Of a stretch of 64,000 bases of DNA, positions 11,701 to 26,700 are shown one piece after another (the stretch's first letter is position 1; each line of letters starts with the position of its first letter). The position numbers were made by a program, and so were the translations under genes. The DNA comes from Branchiostoma floridae (Eukaryota > Chordata > Leptocardii > Amphioxiformes > Branchiostomatidae). The DNA lies in contig NC_049985.1 in the NCBI RefSeq assembly GCF_000003815.2, forward strand, positions 11,842,813 to 11,906,812, read 5' to 3'. The notes beneath the pieces are model-generated. The model saw only the letters and a program-made list of their open reading frames with translations, ran no database searches and was not told the origin of the DNA.

Positions 11701-14700
11701 GCAATAGAAGATCAAGGGGGCCAAGAACCCTTCCCTGAGGTACCCACCACTTGTGCTGTCCTCCAGTAGATTTTCCATGGACTCCTTCATCTTGTAGTAG
11801 TCCTGTAGGTCCTCCCCTTCATCACTTGCATCCTTCTCTTCACTGAAAGGTATAAAGGCACAAAAGTCAGTCCAACAAACTAAACAATACAGAATGATGT
11901 ATACAGTGCAGTCAGGAACAAGTTTTCACAAAATAGTTCCACTTAACAGACTTCAGCATTATGTCTTTGGATAAGTACTCAACACCTATTTCCTCACTCG
12001 GATAAGGTGAAAATTAGTGCCTAGCTTGGGTTAGGGATGTCCACTCAAATGGGATGTAAAGCTGTAGGACCCATGCTTGAGGAGTGCCCCACCTCTAGCA
12101 AGAAACTTAAGAAACTTTTCACATTTCCCTGTTGTGTGAGTGTATCAAGCCTATAAAGTCTGGTCTTACTGTAGAACAATTATTCAGAACAATACTCACC
12201 CCTCTGGCTTCTCTTCCCCCTCTGCCTCATCATCTGCATCATCCATGGACAGGCGATGGTCCTCTCCCAGCGGTGTGCCGACATCACCAAGCCCAAGTGA
12301 GGCACGGACGGACGCATGTGCGTGCATCTCATCAAAGAACGGGTTGAGAGCGATGTCTGTCTTGAACAGGCTGCTCAGGTCAGGCATGGAACATGTCCGC
12401 AACATCTGCAAAACGATTCACGAAAGATTCAAAGTTAATCCCAACATTTCCTTCAGCTGAATGTAGTGCAACATATATTTTTAAATGCCACCTAGCAAAA
12501 CTGAAAAGTATTGCAGCCAAACACAATACAGTTACAGGCATGTTTCACTTTCTCAGACATATTGCACATGATTGACAATACCACTGCACATGATGCACAA
12601 TATAATTTCCCTACTTATCATCATCATCTTTTGTACTGCTGAGCTCGCTGAAAAGCGGATTACTAGCAGCTGCGCAAACAAAGGGACGAATGGGGAAAGA
12701 CGTAGACATGTTATAAATAGTTATGTTGCATAACATAGTAAAACTGACCTTGACATTAGGGGAGTCGAAACATCCTGTAGACAGCCCTTCCAGAATCCCT
12801 GCTCCTTTTGCTGTTTCATAACTGTGATGGAACATGAAATAAACAATAAGTTCGAGGTACAACTGTCATCACAAACAATGTCATTTTGAAAAAAGAATAA
12901 AAAACATTTTGAACTGCATCATACTTACAATGACACTTCCTCGAGTTTCAAGTCATCGTCTTCTTCTTGTTTTTGTTCTTGCTGCTCCTTAGGTTGCACT
13001 TTGGTGAACAGAGGTTTTGCATCTGGGGTTAGATTGGCCAAAAAAAGAAGTCTGATATGGGTGCCATGCAAAACAGTGCATTACAAGACATAAGAGTGCA
13101 AAAGACAAGAACAGAAAAGTTATTGACATCAAATCATGTGCCATGATTTCAAGATTAACTGCCATACAAAAAGAAAAATTATTTACGAAAAGTACACACC
13201 TAGTGTATATTGTAAATGCTTTTTCTTTAATATCATCTATCATGTAAGTACAAGAATTAGACAACAGTATGTATGTTGCTTTGCACTACATTATTCAGTA
13301 GCTTCATACATACAAACCTTTAGTGGGAGTGACCACTCTAGGACTGACAGACTTCGCCCTTGGAGCAGTACCTTCCTTGTCTTCTTTGGTGGGGGTTTTG
13401 GCCTGTTCTTCCCCAGGGGTGGGGGTGGGTGCGTCCTCCTGTGTGGGGCTGGACACCGCAGATTTGGGGCTGGCAGATTTGGGCCGTGGGGACGCGTCAG
13501 GCTTGACTAACGGTGAGGTTGGTCTGGGGCTGGCCGACTTTGGCCTTGGAGAACGTTGGGTCTTACCATCATCCACAGGAGTGGGAAGTTTCTCAGACTT
13601 GTCTGAAACATAACAAGATCCTTTAATGGGGAAGTTTTGTCATGCATATCACTGAAATTTCATTACACTATAGAGCAAGATAACCTAAAACGTTAGCTTC
13701 TAAATCTACGTATCAAAATAATATACTTAAAATCAGTTCTACCTTTGCTGTCAGTTTCATCCTCTCCTGCCCATGCACCCTTTGTCTTGGGCAGACTGTC
13801 CTTAGGTTCAGTTTTGACACCTTCCTCTGTTGAGACCACCTCTACCCCATCATCCTCTGTAGTTCCAGCCTGGTTGATGGTGATAGTCTTGCCGATAGGG
13901 CTGGCAGCATTCTGTATTGTAATGGTAGCCTTGCCAACAGGCGTCTTGGGCTTCACCACATGGGTGCCCACCAGTGGAGACTTGGAGGGTGCTGAGCCAT
14001 CTGGCTTGTCTGAGAAAGAGGCATCAAAAAGGCATGAAATTTATGACTAAAGTGCATAGTAATCTATAGCAGTATGTTGTAGGAACCTTCAAAAGTATGA
14101 GACATATTTGGATCTTATTAATGTGATAACAAAGGGCCAGTGAAATACTGTAAATGCAGAAATGTTCGCGGTGGATTAATTTTGGTTTTCGCGGTGACCA
14201 CTTCACCGCAAACTTAAAACCACTGCGAACATTTTTCTATCATGGTATTAAACTGCAGTCTATGGCGTTACCGCGAAATTAAAACCACCGCGAAAAGTCC
14301 TTTTCCCCGCTACTGCGAAATTAAAAGCATTTACAGTAAAATATCCTCTATCATTCACATAAAAGTTTGTCTTTTTTGATGACATCTACCAATATTAATT
14401 GTAATCTTCGAGTCAAATGTCTACATGTGTACTCTTTGGATCACAACATCACAGAAACGAATCCCTCATTGGTTGGCATGGCTATGAGTCCTTTTTGTGA
14501 GGTCACATCAGTCTGTTGCTAGTTTATCAAACCAAAGAGCATACAATAGACAATTTGTTCAAAGATAACATACAACTAGATTTTCCAGAAAAGAGGAGTT
14601 ACTCTTTGGATATGATTTTGGAAATGGTCAGACGTTTCAGACAACCATTCGGTGTCTTTCATCAGTGACACTGTGTCACTGTTACTTGGTATCACAAGCT

Positions 14701-17700
14701 GCCACACTTACCCTCGCCCTTCCCCAGAGGAATGGTGAACTTGACCCCCTTCTGTTCCTCCTGACTCTCCTGGTCCTCCAGCTCCCCCTGGTACCCCTGT
14801 AACAGGGCCATGGTGTCCTCGTTTAGCTCCGCCTCCTGTAGCACGCGCAGCGCCGTGTTCGCCGGCCCGCCCCAGCGCTTACGGTTGTCGTCCTTCGCTA
14901 TTCCGGCAGGGTCGGGCTGTCCCCACTTCTTTCTCTCCGCTCCGCCCGCTTTGTTGAATACAAGCACCTTGTCTTCTGCACTAGTGGCTAGATGGGACCA
15001 AAAATCATTCATGTTGTTAAATGATAAGAAATTACAAATGGCATATTACATGTTGTTAACAAAAAAAAAAACCCAGCAAGACAAAAGCATCAATATAAGA
15101 AAAATGCACTATACTGTGCCCTGCTTTTTGCAGACAACTTAAACACCTTAACCAAAGTAGGAAGTTCTTGTATATCTGTGCATTTCAATAAACAGTGCGG
15201 TCTTAAAAATTAATAGATACCAATGATTCTCCTTCCCAAAAAAAAAAAAAACTAATTATAATTGGTAGACTAGTAGTAAGTATTTGCATGATTTTGTTCC
15301 ATGAAAAAGTTAGGTTGCTTACCCTCCATATGTGAGGCCGTCTGCTCCAGAGTCATGGCTATCAGAGGGCTAACAGGCTTGGCTGGCCCTGCCCCCCACT
15401 TCTTCCTGTCACCACCGTTATCATTGGCCAGGTCAGGAGGGTTCAAGTTCAACCTCTTCAGGATCTTCTCTTTCTCTTTCTTCAGCGGGGAGGTGTCTTC
15501 GGCCTCCTTCACATCACCCTGATTTTATAAGAATCATTTTAGCTTCAACACATGTACCATGTCTTCAAGTAGAGTTATCGATCTAGGAATGAGGGATGAG
15601 GTGTTCTATAATTGATTCTTCCCTAGAACTTCCATAGAGCAGGACAGCAGGAGCTTCCTCACCAGATAGCTTTAAACAATGCTTACAGCTAAATGTGGAA
15701 AGGTTAGGTGTGACAAGTTGTTCAGTGTAATACAGCCAGCAGCTGCCATGCTGCATGCCTGCAAAATTGGTACATGAAGAGTGGTTGTTTCGGCTATACA
15801 AATACATAGTATACTTACGCAAGCAGCGGAATTTCTATTGTGTAGAATAATGAAAAAGATAAGTTCTTCACAAGTACCTGTATGTGATACCGTAAGATAA
15901 CGCATATGTAGCCAATACAAACACATCAAAAAGTCAAATACTCACAGCTCCCACATTCTCCAATGCAGCAGTAAGCCCCACCACTGTAGAAAATAAAGTG
16001 TTTATTTCTAAATCAATACATATTTGCATGGTTATGACAGCAAAATGTCTAACTTAATAAATTTTCAGTTTTATAAAAGAAGATAACAGGAGAGTACTGC
16101 TAAGAAATACAAATTTGCATGGTTATGACAGCAAAAATGTCTAACTAAATTTTCAGTTTTATAAAAGTAGATGACAGGAGAGTACTACTAAAAAATGAGA
16201 ATTAAAATTGGTACCTGGTCCCTTGAATCCTTCAGGTATTTTTGGTGGTACACCATAGGGTACAGCCCTAAAACAAAAGAAGAATCACTCAATTTCTTTG
16301 CTGTAAATCAAGTAGGTTGGAAGTGAGGTGTCACTGAAGACAAATTCAAGGTTTTCCTAAAAACACTAACTTTTAGGAATATAGACTAATATTCACATTG
16401 GTAAGTCTAAGATTGCCACTTAATAATTTAGCCTGACAAAATGTATTTATGGTTTATACACTGACCTGTTTTCTGGCCTATCCTTTTGTTGGACCCTGGA
16501 CCGTCTCTCTTTCTCTGCTGCATCCCTCCTCTTCTTCTCCAGCTGTTCTTTCAGCTGCTGGGCTCGCTCGTCTGCCTGGGCCTGTAAAAGGGAAAAGTAT
16601 ATTAAACAAATTCAAGAAAAAGAGAGAAAACCACTAACTCTATAGAAATGGATAAAATCTGACAAAAGCTGTAATAAAACAGTACTATATATTAATCTCT
16701 AATAGAATATGTCTGTACTCTTCATGGTCTATATGAATCCTTAAGACCTTACATCCTTGTGGCGTATTTGTATAAGTGGACAAGTTTTCATCTTACCCTC
16801 AGTGCCTCTATCTTTTTTCTTCTTGCATCAGCATCAAATCGAGGGTCTGGCACGGCCTAGAACAAAACATGACACTGAATGTGAGTACATCTAAATGTAA
16901 TTGATAATTTCTTTACAGACTTTTATAGGATTTCTTTTACTTTCCAGGATATAACACAACCACAGACTGGTAGAAACAGATCTAACACTGGACATTGTGT
17001 TTATGGTTGGATTATCTATTGTCTTGTGCCTACCGACACAGGTGTAGCTGCGGGCGCTCCTCCTGCCAGGGCTCTGCGCTCGTTGAAGTTCTGCAGGCGG
17101 ATCTGCCTCAGTCTGGCCAGGTACTCCTGCTCCTGATGGTTCCGCCCCTCCACAGCAGACCAGGGGCGCTTCTGGCCCTCTCCTGAACAAGGTTAAAGGT
17201 TATGTGATAAATCAGCTGTCATTAGCTGCATGTTAAAACCTGCTTTGGGACTTTTGTATTAACAAAAATTAAAAGAAAACTGAGACATAAGAAAAGCAAA
17301 GTTTTACAAAGTACAAATGTAACACTCTACATGTACTATCAATTTTTGTTCACCCCTCCTTACCTGGTTGGTCTGGCCTGCTCACCCCTGCAGAGACTGG
17401 TCTGGCCCACTCGGCCTGCCCGCGAGCCTTGTTCTTAGCAGCCTCTCGCTTCCGCTGTAAGAACTCATCCACAACCCTGCCTCTGTCTGCTGCCTGGGCA
17501 CCGAGCAACCTGCAAATGATCAATGAATACAAATACCACTGTTTTACCTTGCAATCAAAGACAAGTATTTTTTAATAGTACATTTTGGGCATACCTTGTC
17601 TGAAGTTGTCAACAGTTCTTTATACAAAATGTATGCTATTCATTCTCTTTTGCATTAATAGCTTTACTGAACTAAGGGCTTCAGAGTAAACACAGAATAA

Positions 17701-20700
17701 AACATTGATAAGCTTTAAAACTTAAGATTCTGCTGCAGATGTAGATACAAGCTTAGAAGATGTAACAGTAAAAGTCAGCGTGTCCTCACTTGTCTGCTGC
17801 TCCCTGCCGTGCCCTGTCCTGTGCCTGCGCAGCGCCACGCTCAAGCTCTCTCCGCACCGCATTCTTGTCCGGCCAACCTTCGTATGGTTTTACGGCAGGG
17901 GCAACCTTAGGTTCCTAAAAATTAGAAGAAGAAAATTGTTGTACTTGACTACTGGGTAGAAGCACCTCCTAGTTACTTCAAAGAGAACTGCACGATCTAA
18001 ATTTGTAAGTCTTCCAAGGAAACCTCATGAAAACTATAGAGCTGAATGTTACAAAAAGTGGGGAGTGGAAAATAGAACTCACAAATTGTGATTCCTTCTG
18101 CTGCTTCTCCAGCTTGTCCAGGTAGGCGTGGTACTCCTCATAGTTACCCCGTTCCCTGAGGGGCTTAGGACCTAGTGGTTTCTAGAGGAAGGGGTATCAA
18201 AGAATAAGGTTAGGTAATTACTGCTGTGCTTAACATTGTAGCATAATGGAGAATGTTAATAGTTATGGCCCTATGTTATCACGTGCGCTATACAATGGAT
18301 TTACAACAGCAAATACAAACGTAGAAGGCATCTCTGTTAAAGTCATGGATATGTCTTTTAGTTTACAAATTTAGCTGCCTCATGACAGAAAAGCTTGACC
18401 TTGTCGGGCAGTACTGTTAGCTTCTGAAAATTCTATGACAACAAATCGGATGGCGAAGGTGTGAAATGTGCCCACCTTAAAGACTGGACCCCCTGCAGCA
18501 GCAGCAGAAGGTTTCTTCTTCTTGTCATCCTGATTGTCCTTGTTGTCTTCAGCTGGTTTATTCTGAAATGTTCATTAGTGTTAGTATATGTAAATCATCT
18601 ACATTAACTCTCTGTGAATGTATCTGTAAGTGATGATAGAGTGTGACAATTTGGTTTGGAAAACAAGGATAATTAACAACAAGAGTGTCTATATCACAGC
18701 AAAACACATCCAAAACATTCATCATAAAAGTAAGATCACTAAAAACTCACTGCATACAAAGTTAAACACACAGAAAACCTCTCTTTTGGTCACTTGTGAA
18801 AACACAAAGACAATGAGAGAGGTGGAAGGGAGCAAAAACCGATGATAAAGGAATAGACTGGGAGGGAAGTCCTAACCTCGTTAGAGCCTAGCAGGGTGAA
18901 ACGCCACCCCTGTTCTCGCGCCTGGTTGATGTGTTCCATCTGCAAAGGAGCATGGGAAGGGTCGTGCAAATTGGCGACAAGCAGACGAGGGGTAGAAACG
19001 CAAAAGGGGTTGACTTGGCAACACCTCGGAGGAGATGCCATGTAGTTGGAGACATGGATGGACTAGACATGAATTGAAAGTTGCTACCAAAAGCAAGTCA
19101 GAATATACAAAGAGAAATAAACTAGTAGACTTTAGACTAAACAACATCATAATGTTTTTGTTTTAAATGTCTGACAGTTTTACCATGGAAAACAATTTTA
19201 CATCTGTGGAAAGTAAATGTAAAATCTGGCATTGATTATGGTAGTTCTCGTACTTGTGGATAGCAAACAAAATTGATATACAAAATTAAACATGATGTGT
19301 AAAACCCCAAATGAATCAAGTCAAATAGTTGCAAAGAAACATGAACAAAATGGGACTAGCAGTCACAAGTTCTTTTTTTCTTACCCTTTTCTTTTCGGAG
19401 AGTTTCTGCTGGTGTTGGCGCACCCTCTCTTCTTGCTCTTTGACCTTTTGACGGCGTCTAGCCTCCCTCTCCACCAACTCCTTACGTTTCCTCTCAAGCT
19501 CCTTTATCAAATGCACATGTTGTTAGGAAGTCGTTAAACAGACCAAAGAAAATGCAAACTAGTAGTCTATTTTTGCATTGCACAGATAACATTTTGATAA
19601 CTATTTCAGTAAAAAAAACTTCCCAAATCAGTATCATCTCCAGTTGATGTCAAAGAATGTGATTGGTGTATTTCATCCTTACCCTTTGTCGCTCCTCGGC
19701 AGCACTCAGCCTTCTTACATTGTCACCAGGTTTTCTGAAACAGTGAAAGAAAAATGTAGAAGATCATACAATAAAATCTAAAGGGTTCTCCTATATTCAA
19801 CTGCTTTAATACTTAAAATGTCTTGAGAACTACTGTACATGTGGCTATAATACACAACATACACAAAAATAGATACTATTATCTATAACACTAATAACAG
19901 CTTCTGAACTAGTTATACTGTAGAATAACGAATTTCTACACTGTACCTGGCTCCTGCCTGAGGCCTCTTGCCTGCCAGGGGGACTCCATACTTTGCAGCT
20001 GGGTCACTAACACGTGGGCCAACCGCTACAGGCTTTTGGGCTGTCACGAAATGAAAGGATTTAACCTTTGATGAAGATCGATAGCTCTAAAAAGGGGTGA
20101 TAAGGTTCATACTACAACAGATACTCTACATGTATGAAACCTCCTATATGTCAGGACTTCAAGGTGTAATCACATTCAGTGTGTAATTTTTTGGTAATAG
20201 GATTTTCAAAACCTATGTCAAAATTTACTCTTGACATGGCTCTAAGAGTAAGACAAACTTCTCTGTCATAAGACATTTGCATTTTGTACCACCCACCCAC
20301 CATAGTCTGAAGAATGTCCTCAATTTGCAGCTCAGCCGTATGACAAATGCAACAGTATCCTTACTCGAAACAGTTATAACAATGCAAACCACCTTTTCTA
20401 ACACTATCCCACCATAAATTAACCCTATTCAGACCGGGCTTTTTTGGTCATCCCTGGACCGGGGGGGGGGGGCTTTTGAGGCCCTCCACTTCTAAGTCCT
20501 ATAACTCTAAAACGACGTGCCGTAGGGCCACCAAATTTTCAGGACATGATTTCGACATAATATCTGACAAGTATGTGACGTTTGACGTTACGTTGACGTA
20601 AGATGACGTAATTATGACGTCATCAATTTGATTACATTGGCCAAACCCATGAAAAATGGGTATTCTCAGAAAACTTCAAGTTATGCTGCAAAAATGTAAC

Positions 20701-23700
20701 AACAAGTGCAGATAACAGAATAATAATGTTTATTACGACTTGCGTTGCCAATAGCAACATCAATGACGTCAATATGACGTCATAAAATGACGTCATGCAC
20801 ATCTAAGATACGAGTTGGGCTCCGCCATATTATATCCACCACCTTGAATTTCTAAAAATACTTTTTTTGCAACAAATAATCACAAAGAGCAATGGAAATA
20901 GACTAAATTCATTCATTTAGATGGTTTTTGATGAAAAAATACCAGGTAGTTGCAAATTTTAAGGGATAATTAGCTTGTTTTTCTTGATCTGGCCATTCCG
21001 TCCGCCATCTTGGATTTTGGGCTGATGACGTCATCAAATTAGCATAATTTATGCATATATAATCATGAAAGATATGCTGAATAATATAAGATTTTATTTA
21101 TGTAACAAAATCACAGTAATATAGCAAATAAATTTGAAAAATACATTGTTAGAACCAAAAATAGTGATTTTTGGCAAAACTGCCTGTCAACAAACGGTTG
21201 CCATGGCAACAAGAAAAAATGGAAAATTTGTCAAACTTCGTAGAATTGTTGCCAACAATATTTTAGGAAAACTCACTAAATTTGGTGGCTCTAGCGTAAG
21301 CCGTTCTGGCGTTATAGGACATCGAAGTTAGCGCGGGCCTCAAAAGCCCCCCCCCGGTCTGAATAGGGTTAAAAGAGATAAGAAATTTTTAATGCCAAGA
21401 CGATGTTAAAAAAATGCTTCTTTTTTTAAAGATTTACCTGCTCTGACAGGAGGCTTAGCTGCTAAAGGGTGTTGCTTGTGCAGAACTGTGTGGCTGAATT
21501 CCTCTTGAAATTCCTGTTACATATCAACATGTCAACATATGAATGAATGATTCACTGCACAACAATTGCATCGGTGACGATGTATGACAATGTATAGATA
21601 AAAAAGTTACAGTCTAGTATGACACATAAAAATTGTAGATGTAGCATTCATTTTATTTGCCTGCAACGACTAATCATCAAATATCAGGTCACCTCACTTT
21701 GATTAACAACAAAACATCTCATAATCTGCATCATTTTTACTACTTTGGTCTTGCTTTTGTCTTCTTTAAAAACTTCTGACAGGAAGTCCTTACTGCTTGC
21801 GAGAGGAATTTTTCTATTCTCTTGGAGATGAAGTTCTTCCTCAGGATACTGTTGATGGAAGGGCGATCCCTAGGGATGTCACAGGCAGCAGCAAAAAATG
21901 AGAAGGAAAAAACAGAAAAGAAGTCAACATCTTTACTCAGAATAACACTCAATCTCCAGACAAGGTCTACAAACAGTTTCTTAAAATTCAGAAATTGAAA
22001 CTTGTGACAATTTTTCGGTACAGAAAAGATTTTTTCTTTAACCCTCTCAACACGTCATAAAATTTTTTCCTGTATACCATATACGACATATAATTCCAGT
22101 CTATACAGGTGTCAATTAGTACTTTTTGTGTATTATTATTACAGCTGTTATGAAAGGAGTAGACTAGGAAAACTATATATTGCTGGAAAGCTCACAGAAT
22201 GGCCTTTCCAAAACAAGCAAAATAAATATCATTCCATCAATCTGAGGACAGCAATCGTCATGGAAACCACTCAAAAACAGATTTGCAACACTCCCAAAAA
22301 AAGTTTCACAAAAGAAAACATTTGGCTAGGGGCTGAGTTTTTTGTGTCATTTATCATAAAACTATGTAGAAATACTCAACCATACATACACAATGCTGGT
22401 ATGCTGTTAGAATGACCAAAAACTAAAAATCAAAGCATGATTTCAAATAAGTTCAGTGTTGATAAACAAATGTTCACCCCAATAAACAGTTGTGCCCCCC
22501 TCCCCACACCTGTAGTTGTACTATTAAAATAATGAATATGCCTTGTGCTAAATGGCAAATTATTTTTCTGGATGTTCTCCACATATCAGGGAGCCAAATA
22601 AATCCACTTACTATGACTTGGGTAGAGAAACAGGTATCAGAGTATATAAAATGTCAATTTGGACCAGTGACCTATCTGACCTGACCTGGACCTCCTTATG
22701 CCCCAAGAAAAACAACAAGGAAGCATGCATGTAGAACTCATTAGACACGGTGATATCAGCTCATTTGATCTCAACAAAAACAGCTGGGTGTTTGCCTTGC
22801 TGTCCCTCAAGGATTTCCCTGTCATCACTCCTGTAAGCCTCCAACAAAATTATCCACCAAACTGTCTCCATTTCTGCTAAATTTACTAAATAAACCTGTA
22901 GAAAACTGAAGCCAAAACACACTCTGGAGGCCTCAGAAACAGGGCTCAAATGCTACATCCCTTCTGGTTGGTCAAAGATACAAGCATCCTGATTGGCAGA
23001 CTCTGCCAAATTTCCCATTTCACAGTAGTCAGTTTGAATTTCCCGCCAGAATTAAACCTGAAGCCACGATCGTGGCTTCTCGTGTCCTATGGGAAAGCCA
23101 TGATAGTGGCTTCTCGTGCTGAGAGGGTTAATAGCACATGTATTGACTGTTCCTGTACCTTGGATTCCTCTTGAACAGTTGTGCCACCAGGTTCCGCAGC
23201 TCGTAACTGTACCGTGGGCTCACAGGTGGGTACGAACCCCTGGAGATGGGAAAGGCGATTTAATGAAACAGCTTGAAAGCTTATTTTACTACTAATCCTG
23301 TAGCCTGAGCTTCAGGGCTGGCAACATTACCCATTATTGTATTAATTGCAACATAAATACATCCATCATGCATTATCTCAATTATGATCAATAATGATGA
23401 TGATGATTATCGATATACCATTAAACTACAACAACTACAATATACCTCACTGTTCTTAAGTATTGTGTGAATGTGATGATGTGTGATGGGGTCATGGGCA
23501 TATACTTAGTCTGGCCCACGAATGACCTAGATAGACCTAGGGATGCAGAGGGGGGAGTTCACTCAGGGATAGCCAGGGACAGAGAGAGGTCCGGCCCTGT
23601 GTCAGATGTAGCATTTCATGGATTTAAAAGAGTTAAAATCCCACATCAGCCTCCTGACAGTGAAGAACTAACTAACTAACTAACTAACTAAAGAACATAG

Positions 23701-26700
23701 TACACATACTTGTGGAATGATCATGTTGTGATATGTAAATTTATTTTCTAAAATACAGAATTCTTTGTTATCAGTACCTGATTATCTTCAAGACCAGATT
23801 CTTCATGTTTCCAGCTTCAAACTGAAAGAATAAGATACAAAAATTGAAATAGAAAAATGAAAGAATATCAGACTTTTTGTTGGTAACAGAATCATCTTAC
23901 CATATGACTTATTGTAAATGAGGAAATGCTATGTTCCTTTAAATCAGAAGCAGCAAAGAGAAATTTGAACTTACGGCATGTTTGAGTGTGCACATCTCAT
24001 ACAGTACACAGCCTAAAGCCCATATATCACTGTAAACACAAACAACAAACAGTCATGTAGAATGGGAATGTGTTTGATACATGGACATACAAAATAATAA
24101 ACAACACATTGACAAACATTGTCATGACTTCACTACATCTTCTTCAAGCTCTTAGTAGCCAACATGAAAACAATCTGACATTATCATATAGACAGGAAAT
24201 CATCCTTACAATTGCGTATGAAAATATGATACAAAATTTGGTTTTCATAATCCTATATAGACTTGTTGATGTAGGACAATACTGCCAGCAAACTTTTAAG
24301 ATACATTGCCATACCTTTTATTGTTGTATGGTCTGTTCTCACACATCTCTGGTGACAGGTAATATGGAGTTCCTATACAGGTTCTTGCAAGCTCCATAGT
24401 ACTGGAAAAGTACAGATAGAAACAGGATTTACAAGCTTTCTGATCTTCAGGACGACAGCTACCGGTAACTTCAAAATTTCCAACAAGTAATGCCAAGAAT
24501 ATGCTGTATGGATAGTGTACAACCTTAAACGAGCCTTTACCTTACACGTACCTCTTCAATACCTACATTCTTATGATGAAACAACTAAGTATCAAAATGA
24601 ACAGCTTATGAAGAAGTTGAGTGTACGCTCACTTGTTGAGAACTCTAGCAATTCCAAAGTCTCCCAGCTTGATAGCCCCATCTCTCATGAGGAAGATGTT
24701 CTGAAAAAATAGCATAGGATTCAAATACTAGTACTACATAATATGAGTACATATCATACAGTAAAAGAGAGTGGAATACAATCATACAGTAAAATAGAGG
24801 GGAATACAATCTACTGTATTCAATCATAAATAGAAATGTACTCATAATTTGACATAAAGTAGACGGTAATAATTGTCTCTCTTGGCTTGCATTGTGACTT
24901 GCTGCACCATCGAATTACTAATTCTTATTATTCATCAAAATGAAGTAAAAAATATGAAAACATGATACAAGTCTGTGACCTGTTTACCTGTGACTTGATG
25001 TCTCTGTGCAGGATCTTTCTGTCGTGCACATGTTTGAGCGCCAAGCACAGCTGGACGAACCAGTTCATCACCTGAAAATCAAGAATCAAGACTCAAAGTT
25101 CAAACATCTTCTTTCATTTTGGCAAGTTATAGTTAATATAACTTCCTAGCCTAGTCAGGGCTTGAAATACTTTTTTCTGCATACCTGCGCTGGTGCAGGT
25201 AACATTGAAAATTACCTGCACCAGACAAATTTTACCTGCACCAGACAAATTTTACCTGCACCACTCTGAATTTAGGAAGTATGGATCATACTAAATTTGG
25301 TAAGGAATCAATGCTATTTTTTCTTTTATACCTCATAGGTGGTGACAGTAAATGTAGCTAACAACAATCTACATACACCTACGTCAAATGACATTTATGT
25401 ATAAAACCTAGTACATGGACCAGGTCAGGTTAGTTGCAGGTAGACATCAGAAATACCTGCACAGCTCCAATTTTACCTGCACCAACCTGCATATGCAGGT
25501 GGTATTTCGAGCCCTGCTAGTACGTATATCTAAGCTTCAATCTGCTCCTCAATGACCTACTAGTACATGTAGGAGGCGGTGAGTGATAGCAGGTGATCAG
25601 ACCAAAGCTCTACAAGGCTGGATACCAGGCTAACATCCATAGGCTGCTGAGTTTAAGTTTAGCTTATTCATTTTCTTTATTGTCCTATGTGAACTGTAAG
25701 TCAACACTTTCAGGTAGATCCCAACTGGGTATTGGGGGTGTCCAAAGGAGTTAATGAGCTATAAGTAACTCCTTCAATCTTGTTTAACTTTAAGTGGAAT
25801 GCCTCGCAAGAAGAATCGCGTACCTGATCTTCTTGGAAGAGAATCCCCCTCTGTGCGTTGATACGCTGGTACAAGTCTCCTCCATCACAGAAGTCCATCA
25901 CTATGTACAGGTTTCCAATCTCTGTAGGAACAAGGATAAATGGAAGTAAAACAGAGCTGTTCAACCAGTTTCTATCTATTCTATCTGCAAGATTACTGCA
26001 CACATGAATGTTACAGACTAGCAAAAGAGATATGTTGTTTTTGTATGAAAGCAGCAGCTGGAAATAAGTACAAAATTAACAACCATTTTCTTCTTTTTTT
26101 TTTAAATCAGACACTTGCGTGATTGTGTAACTTTAGGATTTTGTTGTCTCAGAACTTGCGAGTTCTCATATGTTAAAAACTTTAGACAACTAAAACTGAT
26201 TCTTACTGGGGGGATTTTTACCTTTGAAATACAAATTGCAGATACAAAATACAGGTAAAGAATGCAGAAAACTATAAACATACTACAAACCTTCAAATGA
26301 CTCCTGATATGAAACAATGTTTGTGTGCTTCATCTTGGACAATACTGTCACCTGGAACACACAAAATCACATGGTCATCATATATCATCATCATCATCGG
26401 TCGGCTGCGGCGCAGGCGACTGTAAGTTTCTTCTAAGACCATGGGCAATAGGCCTCGGAATTGTGTTTTTTGTTGAGTAACAGGAACCCCGCCGCGCGCT
26501 GTCTGCCACGGTAGTCCGCCGTGTACCGCCAATCCGGAAATGCCTCCTCAGATGCTCCCGTCAAAGATTACTATCTTCTTAGTGCGAGTATTTCCCGTCA
26601 TCCTTTGCGCCGCCTTTCCCCTAACTTTAAATGTTGGATGGGTAAGCAACCGATCTCCCTGATGTGCGTTACCACTTCCGGTGTTTTCGATCATCTGTGT

